A stretch of 64,000 nt of DNA from Psychrobacillus faecigallinarum (GTDB taxonomy: Bacteria; Bacillota; Bacilli; Bacillales_A; Planococcaceae), in contig NZ_JACSQO010000007.1 of assembly GCF_014836595.1 (NCBI RefSeq), positions 140,731-204,730 of the forward strand, written 5' to 3'. Numbering within the stretch: the stretch's first letter is position 1; each line of letters starts with the position of its first letter. This document shows, in pieces, positions 35,589 to 43,941 of the stretch. The notes below the pieces were generated by a model, which saw nothing but the letters and a program-made list of their open reading frames with translations, was not told the DNA's origin and did not search any database. Made by a program: the position numbers and the translations under genes.

Positions 35589-36731
35589 TTAACCTTTAAT
35601 AACTAGCATATTTCCAATTTCTTCCATATTTCGTACACCCGCCAAGGAGATCGAAACCTTAGTCTCCTGCAGGAAATTTTCTAATACTCTTTCTACACCT
35701 TTCTGTCCACCGGCAGCAAGTCCCCATACGAATGGTCGCCCAATACAAACAGCAGTTGCACCAAGAGCAAGTGCTTTAACAGCATCTGAACCTCTTCTCA
35801 CTCCGCTATCAAATAGAACTGGAATGCTTCCATTTACAGCTTCCACAATACCTGAAAGAGCATCTATGCTTGCAATAACACCGTCCAACTGACGACCTCC
35901 GTGATTGGAAACGATGATACCATCAATTCCTTTTTCAATTGCCAGCTTGGCATCATCCGGATGAAGTATACCTTTAATCAAAATAGGAAGGGATGTGTGA
36001 TTCCTTAACTCTGTAATATCATTCCAGTTTAATGTAGGATGATAAATGTTTTCTAGGATGCTATCCACAATGGCTTCCTGAGATTGCTCCGTTAACGCAG
36101 CCATAAAAACAGGGTCTGTTGCGTAATTACCTTGACCATAGCCGCGTTTAAGAGGGGAGAACTGATTGCGAATATCTTCCTCGCGCCATCCAAGCATAAC
36201 CGTATCTACTGTTAACACGATTGCCTCGTAGCCAGCAGCTTCCACTCTTCTTGCCATACTAAAAGCAATTTCTTTATTGGAAGACCAGTAAAGCTGAAAC
36301 CACTTTGAGCTGCCTGGAGTTGCTGCGGCAATCTCTTCAATTGAATAGCTCGACACAGTACTTTGTATATAAGGAAAATTATATTTTGCTGCCGCCTTCG
36401 CAACAGCAATTTCTCCATCGTCATGGGCAATTTTATTTACACCAACGGGAGCGATGAAAAGAGGATGCGGATATGTATGACCTAATATTGTCACTTCTGT
36501 ATTTAAAGAAGAGACATCTGTTAAGAATCTTGGAACTATCGAGTATTTGGAAAAGCTACTTATATTTTTATTGTAGGTTTCTTCTCCACCTGCCGATGAA
36601 CGGATATAACCAAAGGGACCAGGTTCTAATGCTTCTCTCGCTTCCTGTTCTAATTCATTAAAGTCAATTGGATATTTTGTGTGATTGTCTATATTTCCTA
36701 ATAGTAAGTCATTATTTTTAGCATTGCTCAT
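35589..36731 (-). CDS. FMN-dependent alpha-hydroxy-acid oxidase, lactate 2-monooxygenase-like
   Basis: A 380-residue (beta/alpha)8 flavoenzyme. The catalytic His lies in SNHGGRQLDG, and the FMN phosphate site is GSDAVKALALGA. The segment TVDTVMLGWREEDI followed by the long loop up to ATDPVF is what I recall of lactate 2-monooxygenase, which retains its pyruvate product and decarboxylates it oxidatively. The enzyme should thus oxidise a 2-hydroxy acid to a keto acid or to the acid one carbon shorter. It is fifth in the SAM-riboswitch operon, so a methylthio hydroxy acid is a possible substrate; that is inference. Confidence 0.85.
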   Translation of the reverse strand: MSNAKNNDLLLGNIDNHTKYPIDFNELEQEAREALEPGPFGYIRSSAGGEETYNKNISSFSKYSIVPRFLTDVSSLNTEVTILGHTYPHPLFIAPVGVNKIAHDDGEIAVAKAAAKYNFPYIQSTVSSYSIEEIAAATPGSSKWFQLYWSSNKEIAFSMARRVEAAGYEAIVLTVDTVMLGWREEDIRNQFSPLKRGYGQGNYATDPVFMAALTEQSQEAIVDSILENIYHPTLNWNDITELRNHTSLPILIKGILHPDDAKLAIEKGIDGIIVSNHGGRQLDGVIASIDALSGIVEAVNGSIPVLFDSGVRRGSDAVKALALGATAVCIGRPFVWGLAAGGQKGVERVLENFLQETKVSISLAGVRNMEEIGNMLVIKG

Positions 36732-36743
36732 GATCTACACCTC

Positions 36744-37520
36744 TTATGTAAAATTGGGCTTTCTTTTTTCTAAAAATGCTTGAATACCTTCTGTATAATC
36801 CTTAGAGCTGAAGGAATCTAATATCAACTGCTCTATCTCAAGGGTTTCTTCATTTTCTCCATCTAAAATAGACTGGATAACTTGCTTGATTCCATTGTTT
36901 GCAGTGGAGGATTTGCTCACAATTTTGTTAGCAAAAATCAAGCATTCCTTTTCCACTTCTTCCATCGGAAAAACATAATCAATTAAACCAATTTCCTGTC
37001 CTTCTTCAGCAGAAATAAGCTTAGCTGTGTAAAGTAACTCTTTAGCTTTAGAGGGACCAATCAAATTTACCAATCGCTTAGTGCTTGTTAGATTATATAT
37101 AATTCCTATATTTGCTGCAGTGATACCAAGCTTACTTCCAGCCGAAGCAAATCTAAAGTCACAAGAGTTAGCTAGCTCTAAACCACCACCAATAGCTAAT
37201 GTTTTAATAAGTGCGATAGTCGGCTTAGGAAAGCGGTATAGTTTTTCAACCGATTCAAGCGTTAAGTCATTATAGGCCTTCGCTTTCTCAGCAGAAAAAC
37301 GATTTTCTAAAAACTCGGTTATATCTGCTCCAGAAGAAAAGGAGGTTTCATCCACTCCTTTTAAAATAAGCAATTTAATAGAGGTATCCTTTTCTAACTC
37401 TTCTAAGATTTGACCCAGCTGTTTAAACATAGCGAGAGAAAATGAGTTTTTCTTTTCAGCTCTATTAAATACAAGTGTAGCAATAGGCCCATTACGTTCT
37501 ATGTGCAATTGGTTTGTCAT
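36744..37520 (-). CDS. enoyl-CoA hydratase/isomerase (crotonase family)
   Basis: A 258-residue crotonase. The oxyanion-hole segments are ETSFSSGADITEFL (about residues 61-74) and the ALIKTLAIGGGLELANSCD region (about 100-118). The usual catalytic glutamate pair of hydratases is not clearly present (NIGIIYNLTSTKRL follows), so isomerase, hydrolase or a DmdD-like activity cannot be excluded. It lies 15 bases after metP and 12 before the oxidase gene, so it belongs to the riboswitch operon. Confidence 0.87.
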   Translation of the reverse strand: MTNQLHIERNGPIATLVFNRAEKKNSFSLAMFKQLGQILEELEKDTSIKLLILKGVDETSFSSGADITEFLENRFSAEKAKAYNDLTLESVEKLYRFPKPTIALIKTLAIGGGLELANSCDFRFASAGSKLGITAANIGIIYNLTSTKRLVNLIGPSKAKELLYTAKLISAEEGQEIGLIDYVFPMEEVEKECLIFANKIVSKSSTANNGIKQVIQSILDGENEETLEIEQLILDSFSSKDYTEGIQAFLEKRKPNFT

Positions 37521-37535
37521 TAGAAATGCCTCCGT

Positions 37536-38207
37536 TTAATCTTTTTTTATCCTTGCAGCTAATCTGTTACCGATAGACTGAATACCTTGAACTAGAATGA
37601 TCAATATAAGCACCGTGGCATACATGATATCCTCTTCATATCGTAAATGCCCAAAACGATATGCTAGGTCACCAAGACCACCTGCACCGACCATACCTGC
37701 CATTGCCGTAGCTCCGATTAAACCTACTGTCGAAATAGTTAAGCCTAAAATAATTGAAGGACGTGCCTCACGCAGTAGCACATGCCAAATGATAGAAGGA
37801 GTTTTAATTCCCATCGCTGTATAAGCTTCAATGACACCATTCTGTACCTCTAAAAGTGCGGATTCCATCAATCGTGCAATATATGGAGCAGTATAAATTA
37901 CTAATGGAACGATAACACCCTTGACACCGATCGTAGTTCCAACAATAAATTTAGTAAAAGGAAGGATAAAAAATAGTAGAATAATAAATGGAATTGAACG
38001 AATTATATTAATCAGAAGGTTACTAACTTGGTATATAACCGCATTTTGTAACGCTTGACCTGGTCTAGTTAGAACGATAAGTATTCCAAGTGGGATACCA
38101 ATGATTATGGAAAAGAATAAAGATATGCCTACCATCTGAAATGTTTCAATTACAGATTCTCCGATTATTGGCAACCATTGATTAGTGAATTGTTCGAATC
38201 TACTCAT
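37536..38207 (-). CDS. metP: methionine ABC transporter permease
   Basis: A 223-residue membrane protein of the MetI/MetP type with five helices and the EAA loop region EAYTAMGIKTPSIIW that contacts the ATPase. With MetN and MetQ it imports methionine and related compounds. It overlaps metN by four bases. The permease is followed directly by three metabolic genes instead of a terminator. Confidence 0.93.
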   Translation of the reverse strand: MSRFEQFTNQWLPIIGESVIETFQMVGISLFFSIIIGIPLGILIVLTRPGQALQNAVIYQVSNLLINIIRSIPFIILLFFILPFTKFIVGTTIGVKGVIVPLVIYTAPYIARLMESALLEVQNGVIEAYTAMGIKTPSIIWHVLLREARPSIILGLTISTVGLIGATAMAGMVGAGGLGDLAYRFGHLRYEEDIMYATVLILIILVQGIQSIGNRLAARIKKD

Positions 38208-39223
38208 GAGTGCACCTCCAAGCTCTCAGTTCCAACGCCTTGTTCTTCTAAGAAGCGAATAGCTGATTGTACTTGATTTTTTTCTCCTACTAAATGAATC
38301 ACGATATTACCGACAATCCCGTTTTTCAATTCAATAATATTGGCCGTTAAGATATTTGGTTGTACATCAAACTTCTGACTAACCTCTGCTAATAATGGTT
38401 TTCCAGTACTTTCCCCAACGAAAGTCAAGCGAGTGACTGCACCCGTCACATGGAGCTGAGAAATAAGGGAAGGGGATAAGTTACGTTGACTAATTGTGTT
38501 TAAGAACTTTTTAGTTGTCGGATGACTAGGCTTCGTGAAAAGATTAATAGCTGTGTTCTCTTCTACAACTTCTCCGTTTTCCATCACATACACATGATCA
38601 CAAATCTTTTGAATAACATTCATCTCATGAGTTATTAAAAGAATAGTTATACCTAACTCCTTATTGATCTTTAATAAGAGCTCTAATATTGAGTCCGTCG
38701 TTTCTGGATCCAGAGCACTTGTTGCTTCATCACTTAATAATACTTCTGGTTCCTGGGAGAGAGCTCTTGCAATAGCTACACGTTGCTTTTGACCGCCAGA
38801 AAGCTGGTTTGGATAGCTTTTATGCTTATCGGTTAAGCCTACTATTTCTAAATATTTTTCCACTCTTTTTTTAACTTCGTTCTTGTCGTAGCCAAGCAGC
38901 TTTAAAGGTATAGCGATATTGTCGTAAACAGTGGCAGTTTTTAAAAGGTTAAATCCTTGAAAAATCATGCCTATTTTGTTTCTGACTTTTCGAAGTTGAG
39001 GAAGGGGGAGGGGGGTTATTTCTTCGCCATTAATGTATACTTTGCCTTTTGTTGGCTTTTCGAGTAGGTTAACACATCTGATAAGTGTGCTTTTCCCTGC
39101 TCCGCTATAGCCGATAACTCCGTGAATTTCACCTTTTCTTACATGAAGACTTACGTTACTGACAGCCTTTACTGTGTTGCTTTTGCTGATGAATTCCTTT
39201 GTAATATTCTCTAAAACTATCAT
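38204..39223 (-). CDS. metN: methionine ABC transporter ATP-binding protein
   Basis: A 339-residue ATPase. Walker A is GYSGAGKST (about residues 38-46), the signature is LSGGQKQRV, and Walker B is VLLSDEATSALD. The C-terminal NIL domain (about 265-339) is the methionine-sensing regulatory domain that shuts the transporter when internal methionine is high. It lies in the order Q-N-P behind the riboswitch. Confidence 0.95.
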   Translation of the reverse strand: MIVLENITKEFISKSNTVKAVSNVSLHVRKGEIHGVIGYSGAGKSTLIRCVNLLEKPTKGKVYINGEEITPLPLPQLRKVRNKIGMIFQGFNLLKTATVYDNIAIPLKLLGYDKNEVKKRVEKYLEIVGLTDKHKSYPNQLSGGQKQRVAIARALSQEPEVLLSDEATSALDPETTDSILELLLKINKELGITILLITHEMNVIQKICDHVYVMENGEVVEENTAINLFTKPSHPTTKKFLNTISQRNLSPSLISQLHVTGAVTRLTFVGESTGKPLLAEVSQKFDVQPNILTANIIELKNGIVGNIVIHLVGEKNQVQSAIRFLEEQGVGTESLEVHS

Positions 39224-39280
39224 GTTAAATCTTCCTTTCTAAAGAAAACGTTACCGGTTGCGGCAACGTTTTTGTTATTT

Positions 39281-40099
39281 CTACTCATCCCAGCTTGCTA
39301 ACACAGAACCTTGAAACTCTTCTTCGATAAATGTTCTGACTTCCTCTGATTGATAAGCTTTTACAAACTTTTGAACGGTTGGATCATCTTCGTTTTCCGC
39401 GCGTACAACGATATAGTTCACATATGGAGAGTTAGATGACTCTAAAAGAATTGAGTCTTCCTTCGGGTTAATGCCAGCAGCCAAAGCAAAATTTGTATTG
39501 ATTGCTGCAGCATCTACCTCGCTAAGCTGTTTCGGTATTTGAGCAGCCTCTAATTCGATAAATTCAATATTCTTAGGGTTTTCTTCGATATCATAAATAG
39601 AAGCATTTTCTTTTTTATCTTCTTTAATTTTAATAAAGCCATTTTCCTCTAGTATATATAATGCGCGTGAACCGTTAGTTGGGTCGTTTGGTAATCCAAA
39701 TGTGGCACCTTCTGGTAAATCTTCAAAGGATTTAAATTTTTCAGAGTAAATACCCATTGGGTTTAAAATAGTTTTACCAACTGGTACTAGCTCAGTACCA
39801 TGGTCTTCGTTGAAAGCATCTAGAAAAGGCTCATGTTGATAGCTATTTGCGTCTAGGTTACCTTCAGAAAGTGCTGTGTTTGGAAGTATGTAATCAGAAA
39901 AAGCTTTAATTTCTATTTCTAGTCCATCTTTTGCTGCAACTTCTGCTGCAACCTCAGCTATTTGTTCGTGAGGACCAGCAGTTACACCTATGACTAATTT
40001 ATTTTCATCTAAGGCTTTGTCACCTTTAGATTCATCACCACAAGCCGCAAGCAACCCCGTTAATAGAACTCCTGATAATACTAAACCAACCTTTTTCAT
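39281..40099 (-). CDS. metQ: methionine-binding lipoprotein
   Basis: A 272-residue NlpA/MetQ lipoprotein. The lipobox LAAC lies at residues 17-20. The body starts KLVIGVTAGPHEQIAEV and includes the conserved YQHEPFLD and LPNDPTNGSRALYIL segments. It captures methionine (or analogues) outside the membrane for MetNP. First gene of the operon; it is preceded by a terminator hairpin and the SAM aptamer. Confidence 0.95.
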   Translation of the reverse strand: MKKVGLVLSGVLLTGLLAACGDESKGDKALDENKLVIGVTAGPHEQIAEVAAEVAAKDGLEIEIKAFSDYILPNTALSEGNLDANSYQHEPFLDAFNEDHGTELVPVGKTILNPMGIYSEKFKSFEDLPEGATFGLPNDPTNGSRALYILEENGFIKIKEDKKENASIYDIEENPKNIEFIELEAAQIPKQLSEVDAAAINTNFALAAGINPKEDSILLESSNSPYVNYIVVRAENEDDPTVQKFVKAYQSEEVRTFIEEEFQGSVLASWDE

Positions 40100-40146
40100 T
40101 AAAATTCCTCCTTAATAATTATTAAAGAATACGAATAAATATAAAA

Positions 40147-40173
40147 GCCTCTCTTTCAAAAAGAAAGAGAGGC
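40147..40173 (-). terminator. intrinsic terminator of the SAM riboswitch
   Basis: Eleven-base arms GCCTCTCTTTC/GAAAGAGAGGC around AAAAA, then TTTTAT on the minus strand. It forms the expression platform between the aptamer and metQ. The CCTCTCTT segment can alternatively pair with the 3' strand of P1. Confidence 0.9.
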
Positions 40174-40193
40174 ACACAAAAATGCATTGTCCT

Positions 40194-40306
40194 CTCTTAT
40201 CTTCCAAAACAAAAATGTTTTGCAGGATTTAGCACCTTTCTATACTTTTGGTATAGATGGTTGCCGAGCTTCAACGGGCCAGTCCCTCAGCTACTCTTGA
40301 TAAGAG
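40194..40306 (-). ncRNA. SAM-I (S-box) riboswitch controlling metQNP and three further genes
   Basis: Read on the minus strand: P1 5' CTCTTATC, then AGAGTAGCTGAGGGACTGGC, the CGTTGAAGCTCGGCAACC block, a P3 hairpin, GGTGCTAAATCCTGC, and P1 3' GATAAGAG. These are the invariant blocks of the S-box. When SAM is abundant the aptamer forms and the downstream terminator stops transcription; when it is scarce metQNP and the three co-directional genes are read. Confidence 0.96.
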
Positions 40307-40457
40307 ATAATAAGCTATTAAGTTTTTCGTTTATTCTATAAATGAAAATTTACTATACTAAACTAACAAAGTCAAGAGCTATTTTTTAATAGTAAAATTT
40401 TTTAGAAAAGATTAAAATTATAAGATAATAAATAATTATGCAATTGGAGGAATCGAC

Positions 40458-40961
40458 ATGACAATAAGAGCAAATTTTGCAGTTGGTGATTTTGAGAGAA
40501 TAGTTGGTGCTAGATTAAAATATGGAACAGATTTGATAGAAGGGATAGAAGCAATATGTGAAGCCAACCAAATTACTTCTGCCACTATCGTTAGCTGCTT
40601 TGGAAGCTTTCAAAAGTGTGGCTTTGTCTATTTAATTCCAGCTGATTCCTCGAAAATAGGTGTAGCCTATAATGAAATAATCGTAAAAGAAGGACCTATA
40701 GAATTTTTATCTGGTACAGGAGTTATATGTCAGCAAGAAGGAAATTATGCCACACATTTTCACGGATTAATGTGCGATCAATATGGTGCTGTTTTTGGAG
40801 GTCACTTCATCAAAGGTGAGAATCCTGTAATTACGGTTGACCTAGTTTTAGCCGAAGTAAAAGGGATGGAATTCCATCGGAAACATGATGAAGAGACTTG
40901 TGCAATTCAGTTTTATCCGATTGAGAAAGGGAGCAAGTTCTCCAGGTCAATAGATGAATAG
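40458..40961 (+). CDS. PPC/DUF296 domain protein
   Basis: A 167-residue single-domain protein with the PPC (DUF296) fold. ARLKYGTDLIEGIEAIC at the start and the segment THFHGLMCDQYGAVFGGHF are typical; the His residues of the latter are the putative metal site of the family. In plants the domain is fused to AT-hooks, while bacterial stand-alone forms have unknown function. GGAGG precedes the ATG. It is divergent from the metQ operon and ends at a strong terminator. Confidence 0.85.
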   Translation: MTIRANFAVGDFERIVGARLKYGTDLIEGIEAICEANQITSATIVSCFGSFQKCGFVYLIPADSSKIGVAYNEIIVKEGPIEFLSGTGVICQQEGNYATHFHGLMCDQYGAVFGGHFIKGENPVITVDLVLAEVKGMEFHRKHDEETCAIQFYPIEKGSKFSRSIDE

Positions 40962-41016
40962 AAAGTGGAGTAGGTTAACATATAAAAGAATTCAAATAAA
41001 CAATAGAATATGACAT

Positions 41017-41044
41017 AAAAAAGACTACTTTTGTAGTCTTTTTT
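41017..41044 (+). terminator. Rho-independent terminator of the PPC gene
   Basis: Arms AAAAAAGACTAC/GTAGTCTTTTTT with a four-base loop. The T run extends to 41,046. Confidence 0.85.
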
Positions 41045-41061
41045 TTATTTTGTTGACTATT

Positions 41062-41142
41062 TCACTTAAACACACTAATTAATATTGTGATGAGAAAATA
41101 AACTAAAATACCAAGTATAAATAGTCCTATAAATTTTTTCAT
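41062..41142 (-). CDS. 26-residue single-helix membrane protein
   Basis: ATG at 41,142 with TGGAGGT nine bases upstream. The product is MKKFIGLFILGILVYF plus LITILISVFK, one hydrophobic helix with a basic start and end. It is too short for usual gene finders but has a proper ribosome site. It is transcribed towards the PPC gene terminator, which could serve both. Its upstream region is the phased tandem repeat at 41,180-41,296. Function unknown. Confidence 0.5.
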   Translation of the reverse strand: MKKFIGLFILGILVYFLITILISVFK

Positions 41143-41179
41143 TTAAAGATACCTCCAGAGGATTAATCTTGTTTTTTAT

Positions 41180-41296
41180 TGAACGGACATAAAAAAATTT
41201 ATCCGGTCATAAAACGTTGCTATCCGGTCATAAATATTTTTATCCGGTCATAAAATCGCGCTATCCGGTCATAAAAATTTTTATGCGGTTATAAAG
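41180..41296. repeat. six tandem units of TATCCGGTCATAAA at 20/21-base spacing
   Basis: Units start at 41,180 (degenerate), 41,200, 41,221, 41,241, 41,262 and 41,282 (two changes). The four central units share TATCCGGTCATAAA exactly; the six- to seven-base linkers are AT- or CG-rich and differ. The spacing alternates 20 and 21, i.e. two helical turns, which puts every unit on one face of the DNA. No coding frame crosses it. Confidence 0.85.
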
Positions 41297-41378
41297 TCCA
41301 GTTATCAATTATTTTCATAGAAAGTAGTGTCTTTTAACTTCACTTAAACATCTTTTAGATGATAACAGTAACTAATTC

Positions 41379-42542
41379 TTAAAAAAGTTCTAGCTTTTCT
41401 ATACGGTCAACAGCCTCAATCAGGCGATCCTCATCAACTAAAAGTCCGATGCGTACATAACCTTCCCCGTGTTTACCAAATCCATTGCCAGCAGCGACAG
41501 CAACGTCTGCTTTTTCTAGAAGTATGTCAGCAAATTGTTCACTAGTATAGCCATTTGGTACAGGAAGCCATGCAAAGAATGAGCCTTCAGGAGCTTTCAC
41601 ATTCCAACCAATTTTGCGACAAGCCTCTATGAAAGTATTTCTTCTTTTTTCATAGAGTGCCACTAGATCTTCCACGCATTCCTGAGACCCATTTAGTGCT
41701 TCTGCTGCTGCAGATTGAACAGCAGGGAAGAGGCTGACAAAAAGATGGTCTTGTATAATATTGATAGCCTCAATCATTTTGGAATTACCTACGGCAAACC
41801 CTACGCGCCATCCTGCCATATTATAGGTTTTGGATAGCGTATACATTTCAATTCCGACTTCTTTAGCACCTTTTGCTTGTAAGAAACTAATAGGTTTTTT
41901 CCCATCAAAGCCGATGCCTCCGTAAGCAAAATCATGGACAATGGCTATATCATTTTCCTTTGCTAACTCAACAGTTTCTTGGAAAAACTCTAAAGTAGCA
42001 GAGGCTCCCGTAGGATTATTAGGATAATTCAAATACATTAGTCTCGCTGCCTCTTTTTGATCCGGGGTAAGCTGCTTGTAATCGGGTAGAAACGCATTTT
42101 CTTCTAACAGTGGCATAGTATCAAATTGCACATTTGCTAGTCCTACTCCAGAGAGATAATCTGGATAACCAGGGTCAGGAAGGAGCATTAATTCCTTCTC
42201 ATTCATCATAGCTAAAGGTAGCTCTACTAAACCTATTTTAGTACCAAAAAGTACGGCTACCTCTTTACTAGGATCTATATTAACGTCATACTCTCGAGAA
42301 TAAAAATCTACGGCCGCTTGCTTAAGCTCGTTTATACCTCTAAAGGGAGAATATTTATGAGAAAGCGGACTTTGTGCTGCTGTCGATAGCGCTTGTACAA
42401 TATGGTCAGGTGTCGGCTGGTCAGGGTTTCCTTGTCCGAGATTGATAACATCCCTACCTTCTGCCACAGCCTTCGCTACTTTTTGTACTAATGTTGCAAA
42501 AAATTGGGGAGGGAGATTTTTTAAACGATCAGAAAATTCCAT
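41379..42542 (-). CDS. mtnE: aminotransferase MtnE-like (methionine salvage)
   Basis: A 387-residue class I PLP aminotransferase. The Schiff-base lysine lies in YTLSKTYNMAGWRVG. The N-terminus (MEFSDRLKNLPPQFFATLV, VINLGQGNPDQPTP) closely resembles what I recall of MtnE (YkrV) of Bacillus subtilis, which transaminates 2-oxo-4-methylthiobutanoate to methionine. ATG 42,542 is chosen for its AGAGGT site. The attL repeat begins 17 bases upstream of the start, so the native promoter region has been split from mtnU by the integrated element. Confidence 0.85.
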   Translation of the reverse strand: MEFSDRLKNLPPQFFATLVQKVAKAVAEGRDVINLGQGNPDQPTPDHIVQALSTAAQSPLSHKYSPFRGINELKQAAVDFYSREYDVNIDPSKEVAVLFGTKIGLVELPLAMMNEKELMLLPDPGYPDYLSGVGLANVQFDTMPLLEENAFLPDYKQLTPDQKEAARLMYLNYPNNPTGASATLEFFQETVELAKENDIAIVHDFAYGGIGFDGKKPISFLQAKGAKEVGIEMYTLSKTYNMAGWRVGFAVGNSKMIEAINIIQDHLFVSLFPAVQSAAAEALNGSQECVEDLVALYEKRRNTFIEACRKIGWNVKAPEGSFFAWLPVPNGYTSEQFADILLEKADVAVAAGNGFGKHGEGYVRIGLLVDEDRLIEAVDRIEKLELF

Positions 42543-42558
42543 GGACAATACCTCTTTT

Positions 42559-42583
42559 TCTAAATAGTTGCATATATTAGTCA
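42559..42583. repeat. attL core
   Basis: The left copy of the perfect 25-base direct repeat. It differs from attR at the flanking base on each side, which fixes its length. It lies in the 5' leader of mtnE. Confidence 0.9.
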
Positions 42584-42591
42584 TATTTTTT

Positions 42592-42619
42592 ATTCTACCT
42601 TAAATACATAGCTTGTCTA
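42592..42619 (-). promoter_or_regulatory. promoter-like sequence inside attL reading into mtnE
   Basis: On the minus strand TAGACA (42,614-42,619), a 16-base spacer, TAGAAT (42,592-42,597). It belongs to the element, not the chromosome, and points at mtnE, so it may replace the promoter lost by integration. The boxes are one mismatch each from consensus. Confidence 0.4.
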
Positions 42620-42684
42620 TACCTTGATATTACTGGGTTTTCTTGCTGATAAATAAGTAAACAAACGACCTATTAAAGAATGAC

Positions 42685-42705
42685 TGAATACCAAATTGAA
42701 TACCA
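42685..42705 (+). repeat. paired TGAATACCA arm-type sites, left end
   Basis: TGAATACCA at 42,685-42,693 and 42,697-42,705, 12 bases apart, about 100 bases from the attL core. A matching pair lies inside attR. Tyrosine integrases with an N-terminal arm-binding domain bind such repeats. Confidence 0.65.
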
Positions 42706-42709
42706 ATCA

Positions 42710-43876
42710 TTAAAAATTGACGTATTTAGCGAATTTTTCAGCAGTATTATCTTTCATTTTTTGAGTTACATGAGTATATACATTCATGGTGGTTTTAATG
42801 TCAGTATGGCCAATGCGATCCTGCACATCTTTTAAACTTGCTCCAGCCTCAAACAATAGGGAAGCGTGGGTGTGCCTAAAACCATGAATTGTAATAGGAG
42901 GGAACCCATACTTTTTAATTAAGGCTTTTAGCTGGTGATTAGGGTAAACAGTTGAATGGTAATCATTCATTGCTCTTTTATCTGTGGAAGCTAACACAGG
43001 TTGATTGTTATTGAATGTTGTATTGATTCCATATGTTAATAACAATTTTGCCTGAGTTTTCTTCCATTTTTCCAGTACGTCAAGTGTTTTATCATCCACA
43101 CTAATTGTACGCTTGGATTGAGCTGTTTTAGGTGTTTGAACGTATCTAGTCGATTCCTCAGTTTTAGCAAGTGTTTTATTGAACCTAATTGTTTTTTCAA
43201 TAAAATTAATATCATCCCAAGTCAAAGCTAATACTTCACCTTTTCTTGCACCTGTAAAAGCAAGCAGCCTAAACAGTACATACACTTTCATTTTTTCGTT
43301 TTTTTCAATCGTACTTAAAAATTCTTCTAATTGCTGCATGTTATAAAAGTTCTCGACTGGATCTGTATCTACAATTTTCTGCACTGGCTTTGGCATAATA
43401 ATTTTCTGCATTGGATTATCCGTTATCACTTGAAGTGTGGTTGCGTAATCCAAAACCATTTTTACGTAGTTTCTATAACTCCGATAATTTACGTAGTGTT
43501 TGGACCATTCGTTTACTATCTTTTGACAATAAGCAATAGTTATTTTATCGGTAGGTAAGTTTGCAAATTTGGGTAATATCGCTGTTTTGAAATAAGTTAC
43601 TGTGGTGTTCACTGTTGAAAGTTTTACTGTATGACGATAGTTTTCCAACCACAATTCATATACCTCTCGGAAAAGCATCTTTTTAGACATTTTAAACCCA
43701 TTAGTTTCTATATTAAGTTCTAACCTCGCTAGTGCGAGTTTTGCTTCTTTTAATGAAGTGAATCCGCGTCTAGTTGTTCTTTTTGGCTTTCCAGTGAGTG
43801 GATCAGTACCAAGATATACATTGAACATATAGGCGGTAGCACCGTCTTTTTTTGTGTATTTTTTTATAGTTGTCAT
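42710..43876 (-). CDS. int: tyrosine-type integrase
   Basis: A 388-residue site-specific recombinase. N-terminal arm-binding domain (about residues 1-50, YMFNVYLGTDPLTGKPKRTT), a SAM-like core-binding domain (about 65-160), and the catalytic domain with Arg in GARKGEVL, HGFRHTHAS (His-x-x-Arg) and GHTDIKTTMNVYTH carrying the nucleophile Tyr. The domain plan is that of ICE and phage integrases of the Tn916/lambda type. AAGGAG precedes the ATG. It is oriented towards attL and presumably recombines the 25-base core. Confidence 0.96.
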   Translation of the reverse strand: MTTIKKYTKKDGATAYMFNVYLGTDPLTGKPKRTTRRGFTSLKEAKLALARLELNIETNGFKMSKKMLFREVYELWLENYRHTVKLSTVNTTVTYFKTAILPKFANLPTDKITIAYCQKIVNEWSKHYVNYRSYRNYVKMVLDYATTLQVITDNPMQKIIMPKPVQKIVDTDPVENFYNMQQLEEFLSTIEKNEKMKVYVLFRLLAFTGARKGEVLALTWDDINFIEKTIRFNKTLAKTEESTRYVQTPKTAQSKRTISVDDKTLDVLEKWKKTQAKLLLTYGINTTFNNNQPVLASTDKRAMNDYHSTVYPNHQLKALIKKYGFPPITIHGFRHTHASLLFEAGASLKDVQDRIGHTDIKTTMNVYTHVTQKMKDNTAEKFAKYVNF

Positions 43877-43895
43877 TATGAGTCTCCTTGTTGTC

Positions 43896-43910
43896 CGGGC
43901 AAGGGCAATT
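43896..43910 (+). repeat. CGGGCAAGGGCAATT motif upstream of int
   Basis: A 15-base sequence found again exactly, inverted, at 58,672-58,686 inside attR, and as CGGGCAGGGGCAA at 45,145-45,157 after the Xis-like gene. It is unusually GC-rich for its surroundings and restricted to the element. Confidence 0.7.
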
Positions 43911-43941
43911 AAAGGAGTATAGATGTACTAATATAGAAGAA

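Noticed and set aside
40194..40306. T-box leader as an alternative for the structured region upstream of metQ
   Set aside because: The blocks GAGGGA, GCAACC and GGTGCTAAATCC are S-box hallmarks; no T-box TGGNACCGCG sequence is present.
41180..41296. CRISPR array for the tandem repeat
   Set aside because: Repeat units of about 14 bases with linkers of six or seven bases are far too short for repeat-spacer structure, and no cas genes are near.
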